This document shows, in pieces, positions 9,244 to 16,908 of a stretch of DNA of 64,000 bases. Position 1 is the stretch's first letter. Each line of letters begins with the position of its first letter. Under the pieces are notes generated by a model, which was given only the letters and a program-made list of their open reading frames with translations, was not told the origin of the DNA and made no database searches. Location of the stretch: contig NZ_BAABKV010000001.1 in NCBI RefSeq assembly GCF_039544005.1, forward strand, positions 3,782,001 through 3,846,000. The letters are read 5' to 3'. The translations under genes and the position numbers were made by a program. This DNA is from Kitasatospora paranensis. GTDB taxonomy: Bacteria > Actinomycetota > Actinomycetes > Streptomycetales > Streptomycetaceae.

Positions 9244-9879
9244 TTGCGTGCCCAGTTACGGCGCGTGGACGCCGTGTTGGTTCAAGCCGTGATCGCCGCG
9301 GCGCTCTCCTTCGCCCACCTGCACGACATCGCCGGAGCGGCCGGCCAGCACGGCTGGAAGGCCTGGGCCTACCCGGTCTCGGTCGACCTCCTGTTGGTCG
9401 CCGCCTGGCGCCGGATGCGCTCAGGGGCGAACCGGGCCTCCGCCTGGTGCTGGTTCGCCACTGCTCTCGCCGCATCCCTCGGTGCCAACATCGCCACTGC
9501 CGGACTCCTCGACCTGGCGGCCGTCCCGGCCTGGTTGCGCATCCTCGTCGCCGGATGGCCGGCCGTCGCCTTCCTCGGCGGCACCCTCCTCGCCCACTCG
9601 GGGGTCGCAACACTCCGCGAGCCCGCCACAGAACCCGTGCCGAGCGACGAGGACGTGCCTTCCGTCTACGGGCCGCCTCCGCTTCCCCTACCCGCCCCGG
9701 CGCCGATCCTCGCGCCGCCGCCGGCCCCGGTCGCCGTCCCGGCCGCCCTGGTCGACCACGCCCGGAAGGTCGCCGATCAGCACCGCAGCCAGACCGGCAC
9801 GCCCATCGACGCGGCGGCGTTGCGGGCCCGGCTCGGCATCCCCGCACCGCTGGCAGAAGCCATCGCCGCCCAGCTCTGA
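9244..9879 (+). CDS. DUF2637 membrane protein, SpdB-like (AICE spread protein)
   Basis: 211-aa protein with four hydrophobic segments in the N-terminal half (VQAVIAAALSFAHLHDIAG, YPVSVDLLLVAAW, the segment around ATALAASLGANIATAGLL, and ILVAGWPAVAFLGGTLLA). A Pro-rich linker (PPPLPLPAPAPILAPPPAP) and a short C-terminal helix-turn region follow. DUF2637 proteins of AICEs take part in spread of the element between mycelial compartments together with the translocase. The start is a TTG at 9244 with a strong AGGAGG seven bases upstream; no ATG or GTG is as well placed. Confidence 0.85.
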   Translation: MRAQLRRVDAVLVQAVIAAALSFAHLHDIAGAAGQHGWKAWAYPVSVDLLLVAAWRRMRSGANRASAWCWFATALAASLGANIATAGLLDLAAVPAWLRILVAGWPAVAFLGGTLLAHSGVATLREPATEPVPSDEDVPSVYGPPPLPLPAPAPILAPPPAPVAVPAALVDHARKVADQHRSQTGTPIDAAALRARLGIPAPLAEAIAAQL

Positions 9880-9892
9880 CAGGAGGTCCCCG

Positions 9893-10081
9893 ATGTTCAA
9901 CCGTCGCTTCCGCAACACGATCCGCATCGGCCCCGTACAGGTCGGCACCTTCTACGACGGCCGTGGCCGCGAGAAGCACGCCGCCGCCTGCACCGCCCCG
10001 CGCTGCGGCTTCTCCGCCGACTACGACTCGCGTGCCGCCGCCGAGCTCGCCGCCCGTACCCACCGCTGCCCCGCCCGCTGA
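9893..10081 (+). CDS. Mobile element transfer protein (small AICE protein)
   Basis: 62-aa basic protein of the AICE family annotated as mobile element transfer protein. It begins MFNRRFRNTIRIGPVQVG and has Cys residues in AACTAPRCGF and HRCPAR, which could bind a metal. Strong AGGAGG precedes the ATG, and the gene sits between the DUF2637 and SpdD-like genes as in other AICEs. Exact role unknown. Confidence 0.8.
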   Translation: MFNRRFRNTIRIGPVQVGTFYDGRGREKHAAACTAPRCGFSADYDSRAAAELAARTHRCPAR

Positions 10082-10096
10082 AAGGACCGCCCGGCC

Positions 10097-10291
10097 ATGA
10101 CCGTCAGCCTCCCCCTGGTCGTCGTCCTCGGCATCATCGCCTGGACCGCGATCAAGTTCCTCGGCATCCGTCTCTGGGTCGCCGTCGCCATCGCCCTGTT
10201 CGGCTTCTACCTCGCCCACACCGTCCTCGCCCCCGCAGTGGAGTCCGGCACCCAGACCGGCGTCCGGATCGTGAACGGAGGCGGTAAGTGA
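10097..10291 (+). CDS. SpdD-like small membrane protein
   Basis: 64 aa, largely one or two hydrophobic helices (SLPLVVVLGIIAWTAIKFLG and LWVAVAIALFGFYLAHTVL) with a short polar tail, matching SpdD-like spread proteins of Streptomyces plasmids and AICEs. Its TGA overlaps the GTG of the replication initiator gene (GTGA), which implies translational coupling. Confidence 0.78.
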   Translation: MTVSLPLVVVLGIIAWTAIKFLGIRLWVAVAIALFGFYLAHTVLAPAVESGTQTGVRIVNGGGK

Positions 10292-11715
10292 CCCTGCCCC
10301 CGGTCGCCGAGCTGGCCACCCTGGCCCGCCTCGGCACCCTGCCCGCCCTCTCCCGTCAGCTCCAGGGCCTCGGCGGCTGCGTCCACCCGATCCGCCTCGA
10401 CGGGCACAGCACCGAGGTCAGCAGCGCAAGCGGCGAGATCCTGCGCCGACTGGCCTCGATCGACCTGCCCGCCGGGCAGCTCCTGGTCCGCTGCAACAAC
10501 CGCCGGGCCACTCGCTGTACGGCCTGTGCCGAGACCTACCGCCGCGACACCTACCACCTGATCACCGCCGGGCTCCGTGGCGGCAAGGGCACCCCTGACG
10601 AGGTGGCCACGCACCCCCGGGTGTTCGCCACCTTCACCGCGCCGTCGTTCGGGCCCGTCCACAACCGGCCGACCGGCGCGTCGGGTCAAGTCCGCCCCTG
10701 TCGGTGCGGCAAGTTCCACGACCAGGACGCGCCCGAGCTCGGCACCCCGCTCGCCCCCGACAGCTACGACTACCGGGGCGCGGTCCTCTGGAACGCCCAC
10801 TCCGGGGCGCTCTGGCGCCGGTTCTCCATCCACCTGCGCCGCGAGATCGCCACACGGGCCGGACTGACGCAGCGGGCCTTCCGGCAGCACGCCCGGGTGT
10901 CCTTCGCCAAGGTCGCCGAGTACCAGCGCCGGGGCCTGGTCCACTTCCACGCCGTCATCCGACTCGACGGACCCGGGGGCGGATCGGACCAGCCGCCGCG
11001 CTGGGCCTCCGCCCAGCTCCTCTCGGACGCCATCCGGGCTGCCGCCCACCGGGCCGACATCCCCGGCCCGCTGATCGACGGCCGGGAGTACCGCTTCGCC
11101 TTCGGCACCCAGCTCGACATTCGCCCGATCCGGACCGCTGAGTTCGCCGGTGGCTCCGAGCTGAGCGAACGCGCCGTCGCCGCCTACATCGCCAAGTACG
11201 CGACCAAGGGGGCCGAGACGGCCACGGGCACGCTCGACAGCTCCCTGTGCTGCAAGCCGTGCGCGGGACGCGGGCGCACCCCCGCCCCCGCCGGTCTCAG
11301 CACCCGTTGCAACACCTGCCAGGGCACGGGTCTGGCCCGATCCCTGGCAGGACTCGACATCCCCGAGCACGCCCGCCGCATGATCCGCACGTGCTGGGCC
11401 CTCGGCAGCCGTACCGACCTGGCCGACCTCCGGCTCCGGGCCTGGGCCCACATGCTCGGCTTCCGCGGTCACTTCTCCACCAAGACGCGGCGGTACTCAA
11501 CCACGCTCGGTTCCCTCCGCGACGCCCGCGCCGCCTGGCGCCGGGCCCAGGTCCTCGGAGACCTCCACGGCACGGACGCACCGACCACTGAGGAGACCAC
11601 CCTCGTCCTCTCCCACTGGGCCTTCGCCGGCACGGGTCTGACCCGCGGAGAGGCCTGGCTCGCCGAGACCCTACAACCCGCACCCGGGACGGAAGGAGAA
11701 CCCACTCGTGGCTGA
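10288..11715 (+). CDS. repSA: RepSA-family rolling-circle replication initiator
   Basis: 475-aa initiator of pSAM2-type rolling-circle replication, needed to amplify the excised element. Visible features: CNNRRATRCTACAETYRRD near the N-terminus, the His-hydrophobic-His pair of HUH nickases in LVHFHAVIRL (about residue 215), AAYIAKYATKG with the candidate nicking Tyr near 300, and a double CxxC zinc knuckle (CCKPCAGRGRT and CNTCQGTG). Starts at GTG 10288, overlapping the SpdD-like gene by 4 bp, and overlaps the excisionase start by 8 bp. Confidence 0.92.
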   Translation: MTLPPVAELATLARLGTLPALSRQLQGLGGCVHPIRLDGHSTEVSSASGEILRRLASIDLPAGQLLVRCNNRRATRCTACAETYRRDTYHLITAGLRGGKGTPDEVATHPRVFATFTAPSFGPVHNRPTGASGQVRPCRCGKFHDQDAPELGTPLAPDSYDYRGAVLWNAHSGALWRRFSIHLRREIATRAGLTQRAFRQHARVSFAKVAEYQRRGLVHFHAVIRLDGPGGGSDQPPRWASAQLLSDAIRAAAHRADIPGPLIDGREYRFAFGTQLDIRPIRTAEFAGGSELSERAVAAYIAKYATKGAETATGTLDSSLCCKPCAGRGRTPAPAGLSTRCNTCQGTGLARSLAGLDIPEHARRMIRTCWALGSRTDLADLRLRAWAHMLGFRGHFSTKTRRYSTTLGSLRDARAAWRRAQVLGDLHGTDAPTTEETTLVLSHWAFAGTGLTRGEAWLAETLQPAPGTEGEPTRG

Positions 11716-11896
11716 CCCGAAGAAGCTCAAGCTGCCCGAGGTCCTGACCGAGATCGGCATGTCCCGCGCCGCGTTCTACCGGATGCGGGCTCGGGGCAAG
11801 GCGCCCAGGTGCACTCGGCTGCCGAACGGTCAGATCCGGGTGAGCCGTGCGGACCTGGACGCCTGGTGGGCCGGTCTTGAGGAGGCCGCTGCCTGA
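11708..11896 (+). CDS. xis: Excisionase (helix-turn-helix, MerR/Xis-like)
   Basis: 62-aa DNA-binding protein: LKLPEVLTEIGMSRAAFYRM forms a winged helix-turn-helix and DLDAWWAGL closes the domain, as in AICE excisionases. It should direct the integrase toward excision. Starts with GTG inside the end of the rep gene; its TGA overlaps the integrase ATG (TGATG), so rep, xis and int are expressed together. Confidence 0.88.
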   Translation: MADPKKLKLPEVLTEIGMSRAAFYRMRARGKAPRCTRLPNGQIRVSRADLDAWWAGLEEAAA

Positions 11897-13311
11897 TGGC
11901 CACCTCCTACAAGGTGCAGTTCTGGGAGCACCGGCACCGGCCGGACCGACGCAAGCCGTTCATGGTCCGGTGGTCGGTGGCCGGCCGTGAGTTCTCCGAG
12001 TCGTTCCTCACCAAGACTCAGGCGGACGGCCGCAAGGCCGAGCTCATCACCGCTGCCCGCGCCGGTGAGCCGTTCGACGTCGACCGGGGGCTCCCTCTCT
12101 CCGAGCTCCGCAAGGAGAAGCAGGTCACCTGGTACCAGCTCGCCCGGAACTACGTCGAGAAGCGCTGGAGCGGGGCGCCCGCCAAGACCCGCACCACCTG
12201 GGCGGACGCCTTGGCGACGGTGACGTTCGAGCTGGTGAAGTCCAAGGCGGGCATGCCGGACAGGCGGGTCGTACGGCGGGCGCTCTACAGCTGGGGTTTC
12301 AACGTCAACCAGTGGTCGAAGGAGGCGCCGCCAGAGATCGAACGGGCGCTCGCCTGGGTGGCGAAGAACTCCGTGCTGGTCTCGGCCTTCGAGGAGCCAA
12401 AGACGGTCCGCCGGCTGCTCGACGCCCTGGCCGTGAAGCTCGACGGCAAGCCCGCGGCCGCCACGGTGACCCTGCGCAAGCGCCGGATCGTCAACCACAT
12501 CTTCGGCTACGCGGTGGAGGAGGGGCTGCTCGTGGTCAACCCGCTCCCGCTGGTCCAGTGGCAGCCTCCGGAGGTCGAAGACGAGCTGGATCCGGGGGTC
12601 GTGGTGAATCCGGAGCAGGCGGCGCTCCTCATGGCCGCTGTCGGGCGTCAGGGGCGGCGCGGGGCCCGGCTGGTGGGCTTCTTCGGCTGCATCTATTACG
12701 CCTGGATGCGGCCGGCGGAGGTGGTGAACCTGAAGATCGAGCGGTGCCATCTGCCGGCGCAGGGCTGGGGTCGGCTGATCCTGGACGAGACGCGTCCCCG
12801 GGTCGGTTCGTCCTGGACGGACGACGGGACGCCTCACGACAAGCGCGGCCTGAAGCACCGTGCCGCCAAGGCGACTCGGCCTGTCCCGATCCCGCCCGAG
12901 CTGGTCGCGATCCTTCGGGCGCACATCGACGCGTACGGCGTCGCTCCCGACGGCCGGTTGTTCCGGACCTCCCGGGACGGCATGGTGCAGGAGAGTGGCT
13001 ACGGCGTGGTCTGGAAGCGAGCCCGGACGGAGGTCCTGTCCCCCGCCGACTGCGCAACGCCGCTCGGCAGGCGTCCCTACGACCTGCGACACGCCGGGAT
13101 CTCGCTCGGCCTGAACTCCGGGGTCGACCCCACCGAGGTCGCCCGTAGGGCTGGGCACAGCGTCGCGGTGATGCTGCGGGTCTACGCGAAGTGTCTGCAC
13201 GGCACCGAGGACTACGCGAACGAGCTGATCTCGCAGCGGCTCGCCCGGAGCTCCCGCGCCGTCCCACGGGCCGTCCCACCGGCGGACCCGGGCCCGGATC
13301 CTGGTCCGTGA
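11896..13311 (+). CDS. int: Tyrosine recombinase/integrase of the AICE
   Basis: 471-aa site-specific recombinase that integrates and excises the element at tRNA-Tyr. N-terminal arm-binding region (KPFMVRWSVAGREFSESF), a core-binding SAM-like domain (WYQLARNYVEKRW onward), then the catalytic domain. Catalytic residues visible: first Arg in YYAWMRPAEVVNLKIE, Lys in the beta-hairpin region, HxxR as RRPYDLRHAGIS, His in RRAGHSVAVM, and the nucleophilic Tyr in LRVYAKCLHG. ATG overlaps the excisionase stop. It ends about 100 bp before the terminator and points at the tRNA 3' end, the normal position for an AICE integrase. Confidence 0.95.
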   Translation: MATSYKVQFWEHRHRPDRRKPFMVRWSVAGREFSESFLTKTQADGRKAELITAARAGEPFDVDRGLPLSELRKEKQVTWYQLARNYVEKRWSGAPAKTRTTWADALATVTFELVKSKAGMPDRRVVRRALYSWGFNVNQWSKEAPPEIERALAWVAKNSVLVSAFEEPKTVRRLLDALAVKLDGKPAAATVTLRKRRIVNHIFGYAVEEGLLVVNPLPLVQWQPPEVEDELDPGVVVNPEQAALLMAAVGRQGRRGARLVGFFGCIYYAWMRPAEVVNLKIERCHLPAQGWGRLILDETRPRVGSSWTDDGTPHDKRGLKHRAAKATRPVPIPPELVAILRAHIDAYGVAPDGRLFRTSRDGMVQESGYGVVWKRARTEVLSPADCATPLGRRPYDLRHAGISLGLNSGVDPTEVARRAGHSVAVMLRVYAKCLHGTEDYANELISQRLARSSRAVPRAVPPADPGPDPGP

Positions 13312-13411
13312 CTGGTCCGTACGCGCTGGTCAGACCTGGGATTCAGGCGAGACAAGGTGAGACAAGTCACACATAGTGCGCATCTCGATCGCTCTGGCGA
13401 CCGGCACAACG

Positions 13412-13453
13412 AAACAGCCCCTGATCTGCGTTTCCGCAGATCAGGGGCTGTTT
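13412..13453. terminator. Strong bidirectional terminator between int and tRNA-Tyr
   Basis: Perfect 19-bp stem (13412-13430 with 13435-13453) and a TTTC loop, with A and T runs at the base. It can end transcription of int (plus) and of tRNA-Tyr (minus). If the att core lies in the tRNA 3' end, this terminator came with the element and replaces the original tRNA terminator. Confidence 0.85.
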
Positions 13454-13462
13454 TCAATCCTG

Positions 13463-13500
13463 TGGCTGGTGCAGGGTTCGAACCTGCGTAGCTTGCGCGG
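13463..13500. other. Probable att site (3' half of tRNA-Tyr)
   Basis: AICE integrases recombine within the 3' end of a tRNA gene, and the T-arm and acceptor stem of this tRNA face the integrase gene. The exact core cannot be set, because the second copy (left att) is not found in the window. Confidence 0.5.
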
Positions 13501-13543
13501 CAGATTTACAGTCTGCTCCCTTTGGCCGCTCGGGCAACCAGCC
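13463..13543 (-). tRNA. tRNA-Tyr (GTA anticodon)
   Basis: Acceptor stem GGCTGGT/ACCAGCC (13537-13543 with 13464-13470) plus discriminator A. Anticodon stem-loop GCAGA-CTGTAAA-TCTGC with anticodon GTA, an extended variable arm as in class II tRNA-Tyr, and T-arm GCAGG-TTCGAAC-CCTGC. CCA is not encoded. The tRNA stays complete after integration of the AICE. Confidence 0.95.
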
Positions 13544-13753
13544 AGGATCCGTCTCCCGGGGCGCTGCCCTGTTCGACGCGGTAAACAATACCTGATCGAC
13601 GGGGTGCTTCGCCACTCGGCCGCCGACCCGGCGAACAACGGGTCCCTGCGCCTGTCGGGGGCGGGGCGCGGCGGCGCTGGATAGGCTGGGGCGGCGTCCT
13701 TGCCGCCGGCCGGGACGTGACCGTGCAGCCAGTACCCAAGGAGACCAACACCC

Positions 13754-14242
13754 ATGGCCGACTCCAGTTTCGACATCGTCTCGAAGGTCGAGTGGCAGGA
13801 GGTCGACAACGCGATCAACCAGACCTCCCGCGAGCTCGCCTCCCGCTTCGACTTCAAGAACGTCGGCGCCGAGATCAGCCGGTCGGACACCAAGATCGAG
13901 ATGCGGGCCAACGGCGAGGAGCGGGTCAAGGCGATCCTGGACGTCCTGCAGAGCAAGTTCATCAAGCGCGGCCTGTCGCTGAAGGCGCTGGACGCCGCCG
14001 AGCCCCAGCTCTCGGGCAAGGAGTACAAGATCTTCGCGGACGTCAGGGAGGGCATCTCCACCGACGACGCCAAGAAGGTCGCCAAGATCATCCGCGACGA
14101 GGGCCCGAAGGGCGTCAAGGCGCAGGTCCAGGGCGAGGAGCTCCGGGTCACCTCCAAGAGCCGCGACGACCTGCAGACCGTGCAGGCGCTGCTCAAGGGC
14201 AAGGACCTGGACTTCGCGATCCAGTTCGTGAACTACCGCTGA
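13754..14242 (+). CDS. yajQ: YajQ family nucleotide (cyclic-di-GMP)-binding protein
   Basis: 162 aa, full length for the family, with the YajQ N-terminal signature [19 protein letters not shown] and the second repeat around [20 protein letters not shown], giving two RRM-like alpha/beta domains. Family members bind nucleotides or cyclic-di-GMP and act as cytoplasmic effectors; the partner in actinomycetes is not known to me. AAGGAG lies 10 bases before the ATG. It is the first chromosomal gene beyond the tRNA, followed by a strong terminator. Confidence 0.92.
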   Translation: MADSSFDIVSKVEWQEVDNAINQTSRELASRFDFKNVGAEISRSDTKIEMRANGEERVKAILDVLQSKFIKRGLSLKALDAAEPQLSGKEYKIFADVREGISTDDAKKVAKIIRDEGPKGVKAQVQGEELRVTSKSRDDLQTVQALLKGKDLDFAIQFVNYR

Positions 14243-14266
14243 TCTGCCGCCGCTCCCCGGGAGCGG

Positions 14267-14312
14267 CGCCGTCGGGGCCCCGGACCACTCGTGGTCCGGG
14301 GCCCCGACGGCG
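14267..14312. terminator. 22-bp stem terminator after yajQ
   Basis: Perfect inverted repeat 14267-14288/14291-14312, very GC rich, between convergent yajQ and the secreted-protein gene. A smaller hairpin (GCCGCTCCCCGGGAGCGGC) precedes it. Confidence 0.8.
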
Positions 14313-14323
14313 TTCGGCCGGAC

Positions 14324-14821
14324 TCAGCTTCCCGGGGCGGTCGGCGTTCGGAGGCCGGGCACCTGGACCGGCAGCCCCGCGAGGATCGCCTTCACGGCGG
14401 CGACCAGTTCGTCGATCTTCTGCTGGAGGGCCGCCGGATCGGGCGTCCCGGACGGCGGGGCGGCCAGCGCGAGGACGCCGTCGAGGAGACCGAGCACCCC
14501 GTCCAGTGCGCCGGCGACCGGCAGGCTGGGGGCGGACGGCAGGGGGACGGACGGGAGGGACGGGAGGGACGGGAGGGACGGGATCGACGGGAGGGCGGGC
14601 AGGGGCGGGACGACCGGCGCGCCGGGGAGTGTCGGCAGCGCCGCGGGATCCGGCACGGCGGGAGCAGCGGCCGGACGCGCGGCCGCGACGGCGGCGGGTC
14701 GGGACAGATGCAGGAGCACCACGTCGGGGTCGACGGCGGATGCAGGAGCGGCGGACGCCAGGGTGAGCGCGGTGACTCCGAGGGCTGCGGTCAGCGCGGT
14801 GGCCGTCCAGGTGGGACGCAT
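14324..14821 (-). CDS. Secreted Pro/Ser/Leu-rich low-complexity protein (function unknown)
   Basis: 165 aa. A Sec signal peptide (LTAALGVTALTLASAAPASA, cleavage after ASA near residue 29) precedes an Ala/Pro-rich stalk. Tandem Pro-Ser-Leu steps follow (IPSLPSLPSLPSVPLPS), coded by repeated GGGAGGGAC units on the plus strand around 14558-14595. A C-terminal amphipathic segment (LQQKIDELVAAVKAILAGL) closes the protein. No catalytic motif is visible. It could be a wall-associated spacer or coiled-coil adaptor. The repeat tract is likely prone to length change. Confidence 0.7.
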   Translation of the reverse strand: MRPTWTATALTAALGVTALTLASAAPASAVDPDVVLLHLSRPAAVAAARPAAAPAVPDPAALPTLPGAPVVPPLPALPSIPSLPSLPSLPSVPLPSAPSLPVAGALDGVLGLLDGVLALAAPPSGTPDPAALQQKIDELVAAVKAILAGLPVQVPGLRTPTAPGS

Positions 14822-15084
14822 GGTGAGGCGGTTCCTCTCAACTGACGATCAGGCTTTTCGCCTGAACGCCACGTTGGGACACCCGGACGGACGCGGCCAC
14901 CGGTCGTAGGCCGAACGGTGATCACCCCGCCCGGCGCACCGTCAGTCGACGCACCGTCGACCCCGGTCGGACCCGACACCCGGTCAGCCCACCGGGCACG
15001 GCCGTCCGGACGGCTCCACCGCCGCCGGACGGCGTCCACCACCGCCGGCTCGCGGACCGGCCCGCGGACCGGCCCGTCGGCGGC

Positions 15085-15561
15085 TCAGCCGGTCAGCCAG
15101 TCCGCCGACTGCCGGTGGCGGCCGAGCCCGACGGCGTCGAACTCGTCGAACCGGCCGTCCTCGACCACGGCGCCCAGTCGGCGCAGGACCTGTGAGATCG
15201 GGGTGCCGTCGGCCGGCCGGGGCTCCTGCTCCACGATGTGCAGCGGCCCGAGGTCGAGCCGGCCGTGCAGCCAGACGGCCGCGTGCTGGGTCCCGGAGCC
15301 GCCGAAGAAGTCCGCCTCGACGTAGCCGATCGGGCCCGCCTGGGACCACGCCTCCAGTCTGCGGCCGAGGCTCGCAGGGAAGCGGCTGAACCCCGGCTCG
15401 GTACGGTCCCCCGGCACGTCCAGGACGCGGTGGAGGTGATCCGTCACCGGGATCAGCCCCAGGCCCTGTGTCAGCCGAGCGACCCGCGCGACCGGAACTT
15501 CGGCCGCCACCACGTCGAGCAGTTCCGCAGCGGCGACCAGGGCGTTGAGTTCGTACGACAT
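15085..15561 (-). CDS. Conserved hypothetical protein
   Basis: 158-aa cytoplasmic protein, mixed alpha/beta, beginning MSYELNALVAAAELL and containing ADFFGGSGTQHAAVWLHG. It resembles streptomycete proteins of unknown function that are predicted from similar N-termini. No catalytic or binding motif recognised. Start chosen at 15561; an in-frame ATG at 15621 would add 20 unconserved-looking residues. Convergent with nothing; divergent from mug, with about 100 bp between them. Confidence 0.55.
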   Translation of the reverse strand: MSYELNALVAAAELLDVVAAEVPVARVARLTQGLGLIPVTDHLHRVLDVPGDRTEPGFSRFPASLGRRLEAWSQAGPIGYVEADFFGGSGTQHAAVWLHGRLDLGPLHIVEQEPRPADGTPISQVLRRLGAVVEDGRFDEFDAVGLGRHRQSADWLTG

Positions 15562-15659
15562 TCCGTCATTCTGCGCCGATCTTCCACCCGGGTCAGGCGA
15601 ACAATCGAACTGACTGTCCATCGCCCCCGGGCCGTGGCGGGATCCCGCAGACTGGTGCG

Positions 15660-16252
15660 GTGACGACTCCCCACCGGCCGACCGCCGACGAACTGGCCGC
15701 CGCGCACGGCGGCACCATCCCCGACGTCGCGGGCCCCGACCTGCGGGTGCTGTTCTGCGGCATCAACCCGGGGCTGTGGTCGGGCGCGACCGGGCAGCAC
15801 TTCGCCCGCCCCGGGAACCGGTTCTGGCCCGCGCTGTACCGCTCCGGCTTCACCCCGCGGCAGCTGCATCCTCGGAGCAGGCCCTGCTGCCCTCCCTCGG
15901 CCTCGGCATCACCAACGTCGTCGCGCGGACCACCGCCCGGGCGGACGAACTCACTGCGGAGGAGTACCGCGAGGGCGGGGCGGCGCTGCGGGAGCGGGTG
16001 GCACGGCTGCGCCCGCGCGCGCTGGCCGTCCTCGGGATCGGCGCCTACCGGGCCGCGTTCGGGCAGCCGCGCGCCGTGGTCGGCCGGCAGCCGGAGCCGC
16101 TCGGCACCACCGCGCTGTGGGTGCTGCCCAACCCCAGCGGACTCAACGCGCACTACACGCTGGACGCGATCGCCGCCGAGTTCCGCGCCCTGCGCGAGGC
16201 CGTGGAGTCCCTGGGCGACGACGCCGATCCGGCGCACCCCGCGCAGGGCTGA
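15660..16252 (+). CDS. mug: G/U mismatch-specific DNA glycosylase (Mug); one frameshift in this sequence
   Basis: Base-excision repair enzyme removing uracil or ethenocytosine opposite guanine. The N-terminal part has the family active-site segment LFCGINPGLWSG and FARPGNRFWPAL. The C-terminal part, in another frame, has LGLGITNVVARTTARADEL and the motif LPNPSGLNAHY. The break is at CC 15870-15871; one extra C gives a continuous 197-aa protein, normal for the family. Starts at GTG 15660. The following gene is convergent and 7 bp away. Confidence 0.82.
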
Positions 16253-16259
16253 CGCCGGA

Positions 16260-16774
16260 TCAGTCCGGGACGACCGGGGCGGGCTCACCCCGGTGAGCCG
16301 GACGAGTTCGGGGTAGGTCAGCGGGAAGACGGTGTGCGGATGGCCCGCCGCGGCCCAGATCACGGGGTGCTCGGCGAGGGAGGTGTCCACCACCGTGCGC
16401 AGCGGTGCGGGGTGGCCGACCGGCGCGACCCCGCCGATCGCCTGCCCGGTCGCGGACCGCACCGTGGCGGCCGGCGCCCGGTCGATCAGGACGGCCCCGA
16501 GACGCTCGGCGAGGAAGGCCGTGTCGACCCGGTGCGCCCCGCTGGTCATCACCAGCAGCGGCTCGCCGTCGCACCGGAACACCAGGCTGTTGGCGATCGC
16601 GCCGACCGCGCAGCCCAGGGCTGCGGCGGCCTCCGCCGCCGTCCGCGCGGAGTCGGGCAGGACCCGGATGTCCGGGGCCACCCCGGCCGCGGCGAGCGCC
16701 TCGGCGACCGGGCGGCTGCGCGCGGGCAGGTCGGCGAACGGGGCGGGCGGGTCGGCGGCCGGAGCGGTGTTCAT
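16260..16774 (-). CDS. YbaK/EbsC-type aminoacyl-tRNA deacylase; frameshift near C-terminus
   Basis: YbaK/ProX-like editing domain, expected to hydrolyse mischarged aminoacyl-tRNA in trans. Characteristic segments: AIANSLVFRCDGEPLLVMTSGAH region, then GQAIGGVAPVGH and FPLTYPELVRLTG. A GGGG run (plus strand 16276-16279) shifts the last few codons; one more base restores a stop at 16260 and a 171-aa product. A 9-bp tandem repeat starts 16 bp upstream of the start codon. Confidence 0.82.
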
Positions 16775-16790
16775 CGGACTCCTCGCGGGC

Positions 16791-16840
16791 TCGGTGCGGT
16801 CGGTGCGGTCGGTGCGGTCGGTGCGGTCGGTGCGGTCGGT
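16791..16840. repeat. 9-bp tandem repeat (TCGGTGCGG) x5.5
   Basis: Five exact copies of TCGGTGCGG (16791-16835) plus TCGGT. It lies in the leader of the ybaK-like gene, in the gap between two minus-strand genes. It is a variable-number candidate; length may alter promoter spacing. Confidence 0.9.
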
Positions 16841-16908
16841 CCCCAGCCTGCGACCGGAGGCCGTCGCCCGTCCAACGACTTACCCCCGCACCGCCGCTCG
16901 GGGCGGGG

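Larger units (their letters stand above)
4632..13463 (+). mobile_element. Actinomycete integrative and conjugative element (pSAM2-like AICE), integrated at tRNA-Tyr
   Basis: The order regulator block, SCO3933-like protein, TraB/FtsK translocase, DUF2637 membrane protein, small transfer protein, SpdD-like protein, RepSA, excisionase, tyrosine integrase, tRNA is the canonical layout of Streptomyces AICEs. These move as double-stranded DNA by a single FtsK-like pump and replicate by rolling circle when excised. The right end is set by the integrase pointing at the 3' end of tRNA-Tyr (13463). The left end is uncertain: 4632 is only the outermost gene I can assign to it. I found no repeat of the tRNA 3' end upstream, so the element may extend past the left window edge and include hsdS/hsdR as cargo. 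Confidence 0.85.

Noticed and set aside
14918..15325. 135-aa plus-strand open frame
   Set aside because: Antisense to the conserved hypothetical gene at 15085-15561; Ser/Arg/Pro-rich composition typical of a shadow frame.
16791..16840. CRISPR-like repeat
   Set aside because: Units are 9 bp, directly adjacent and without spacers; no cas genes are present.
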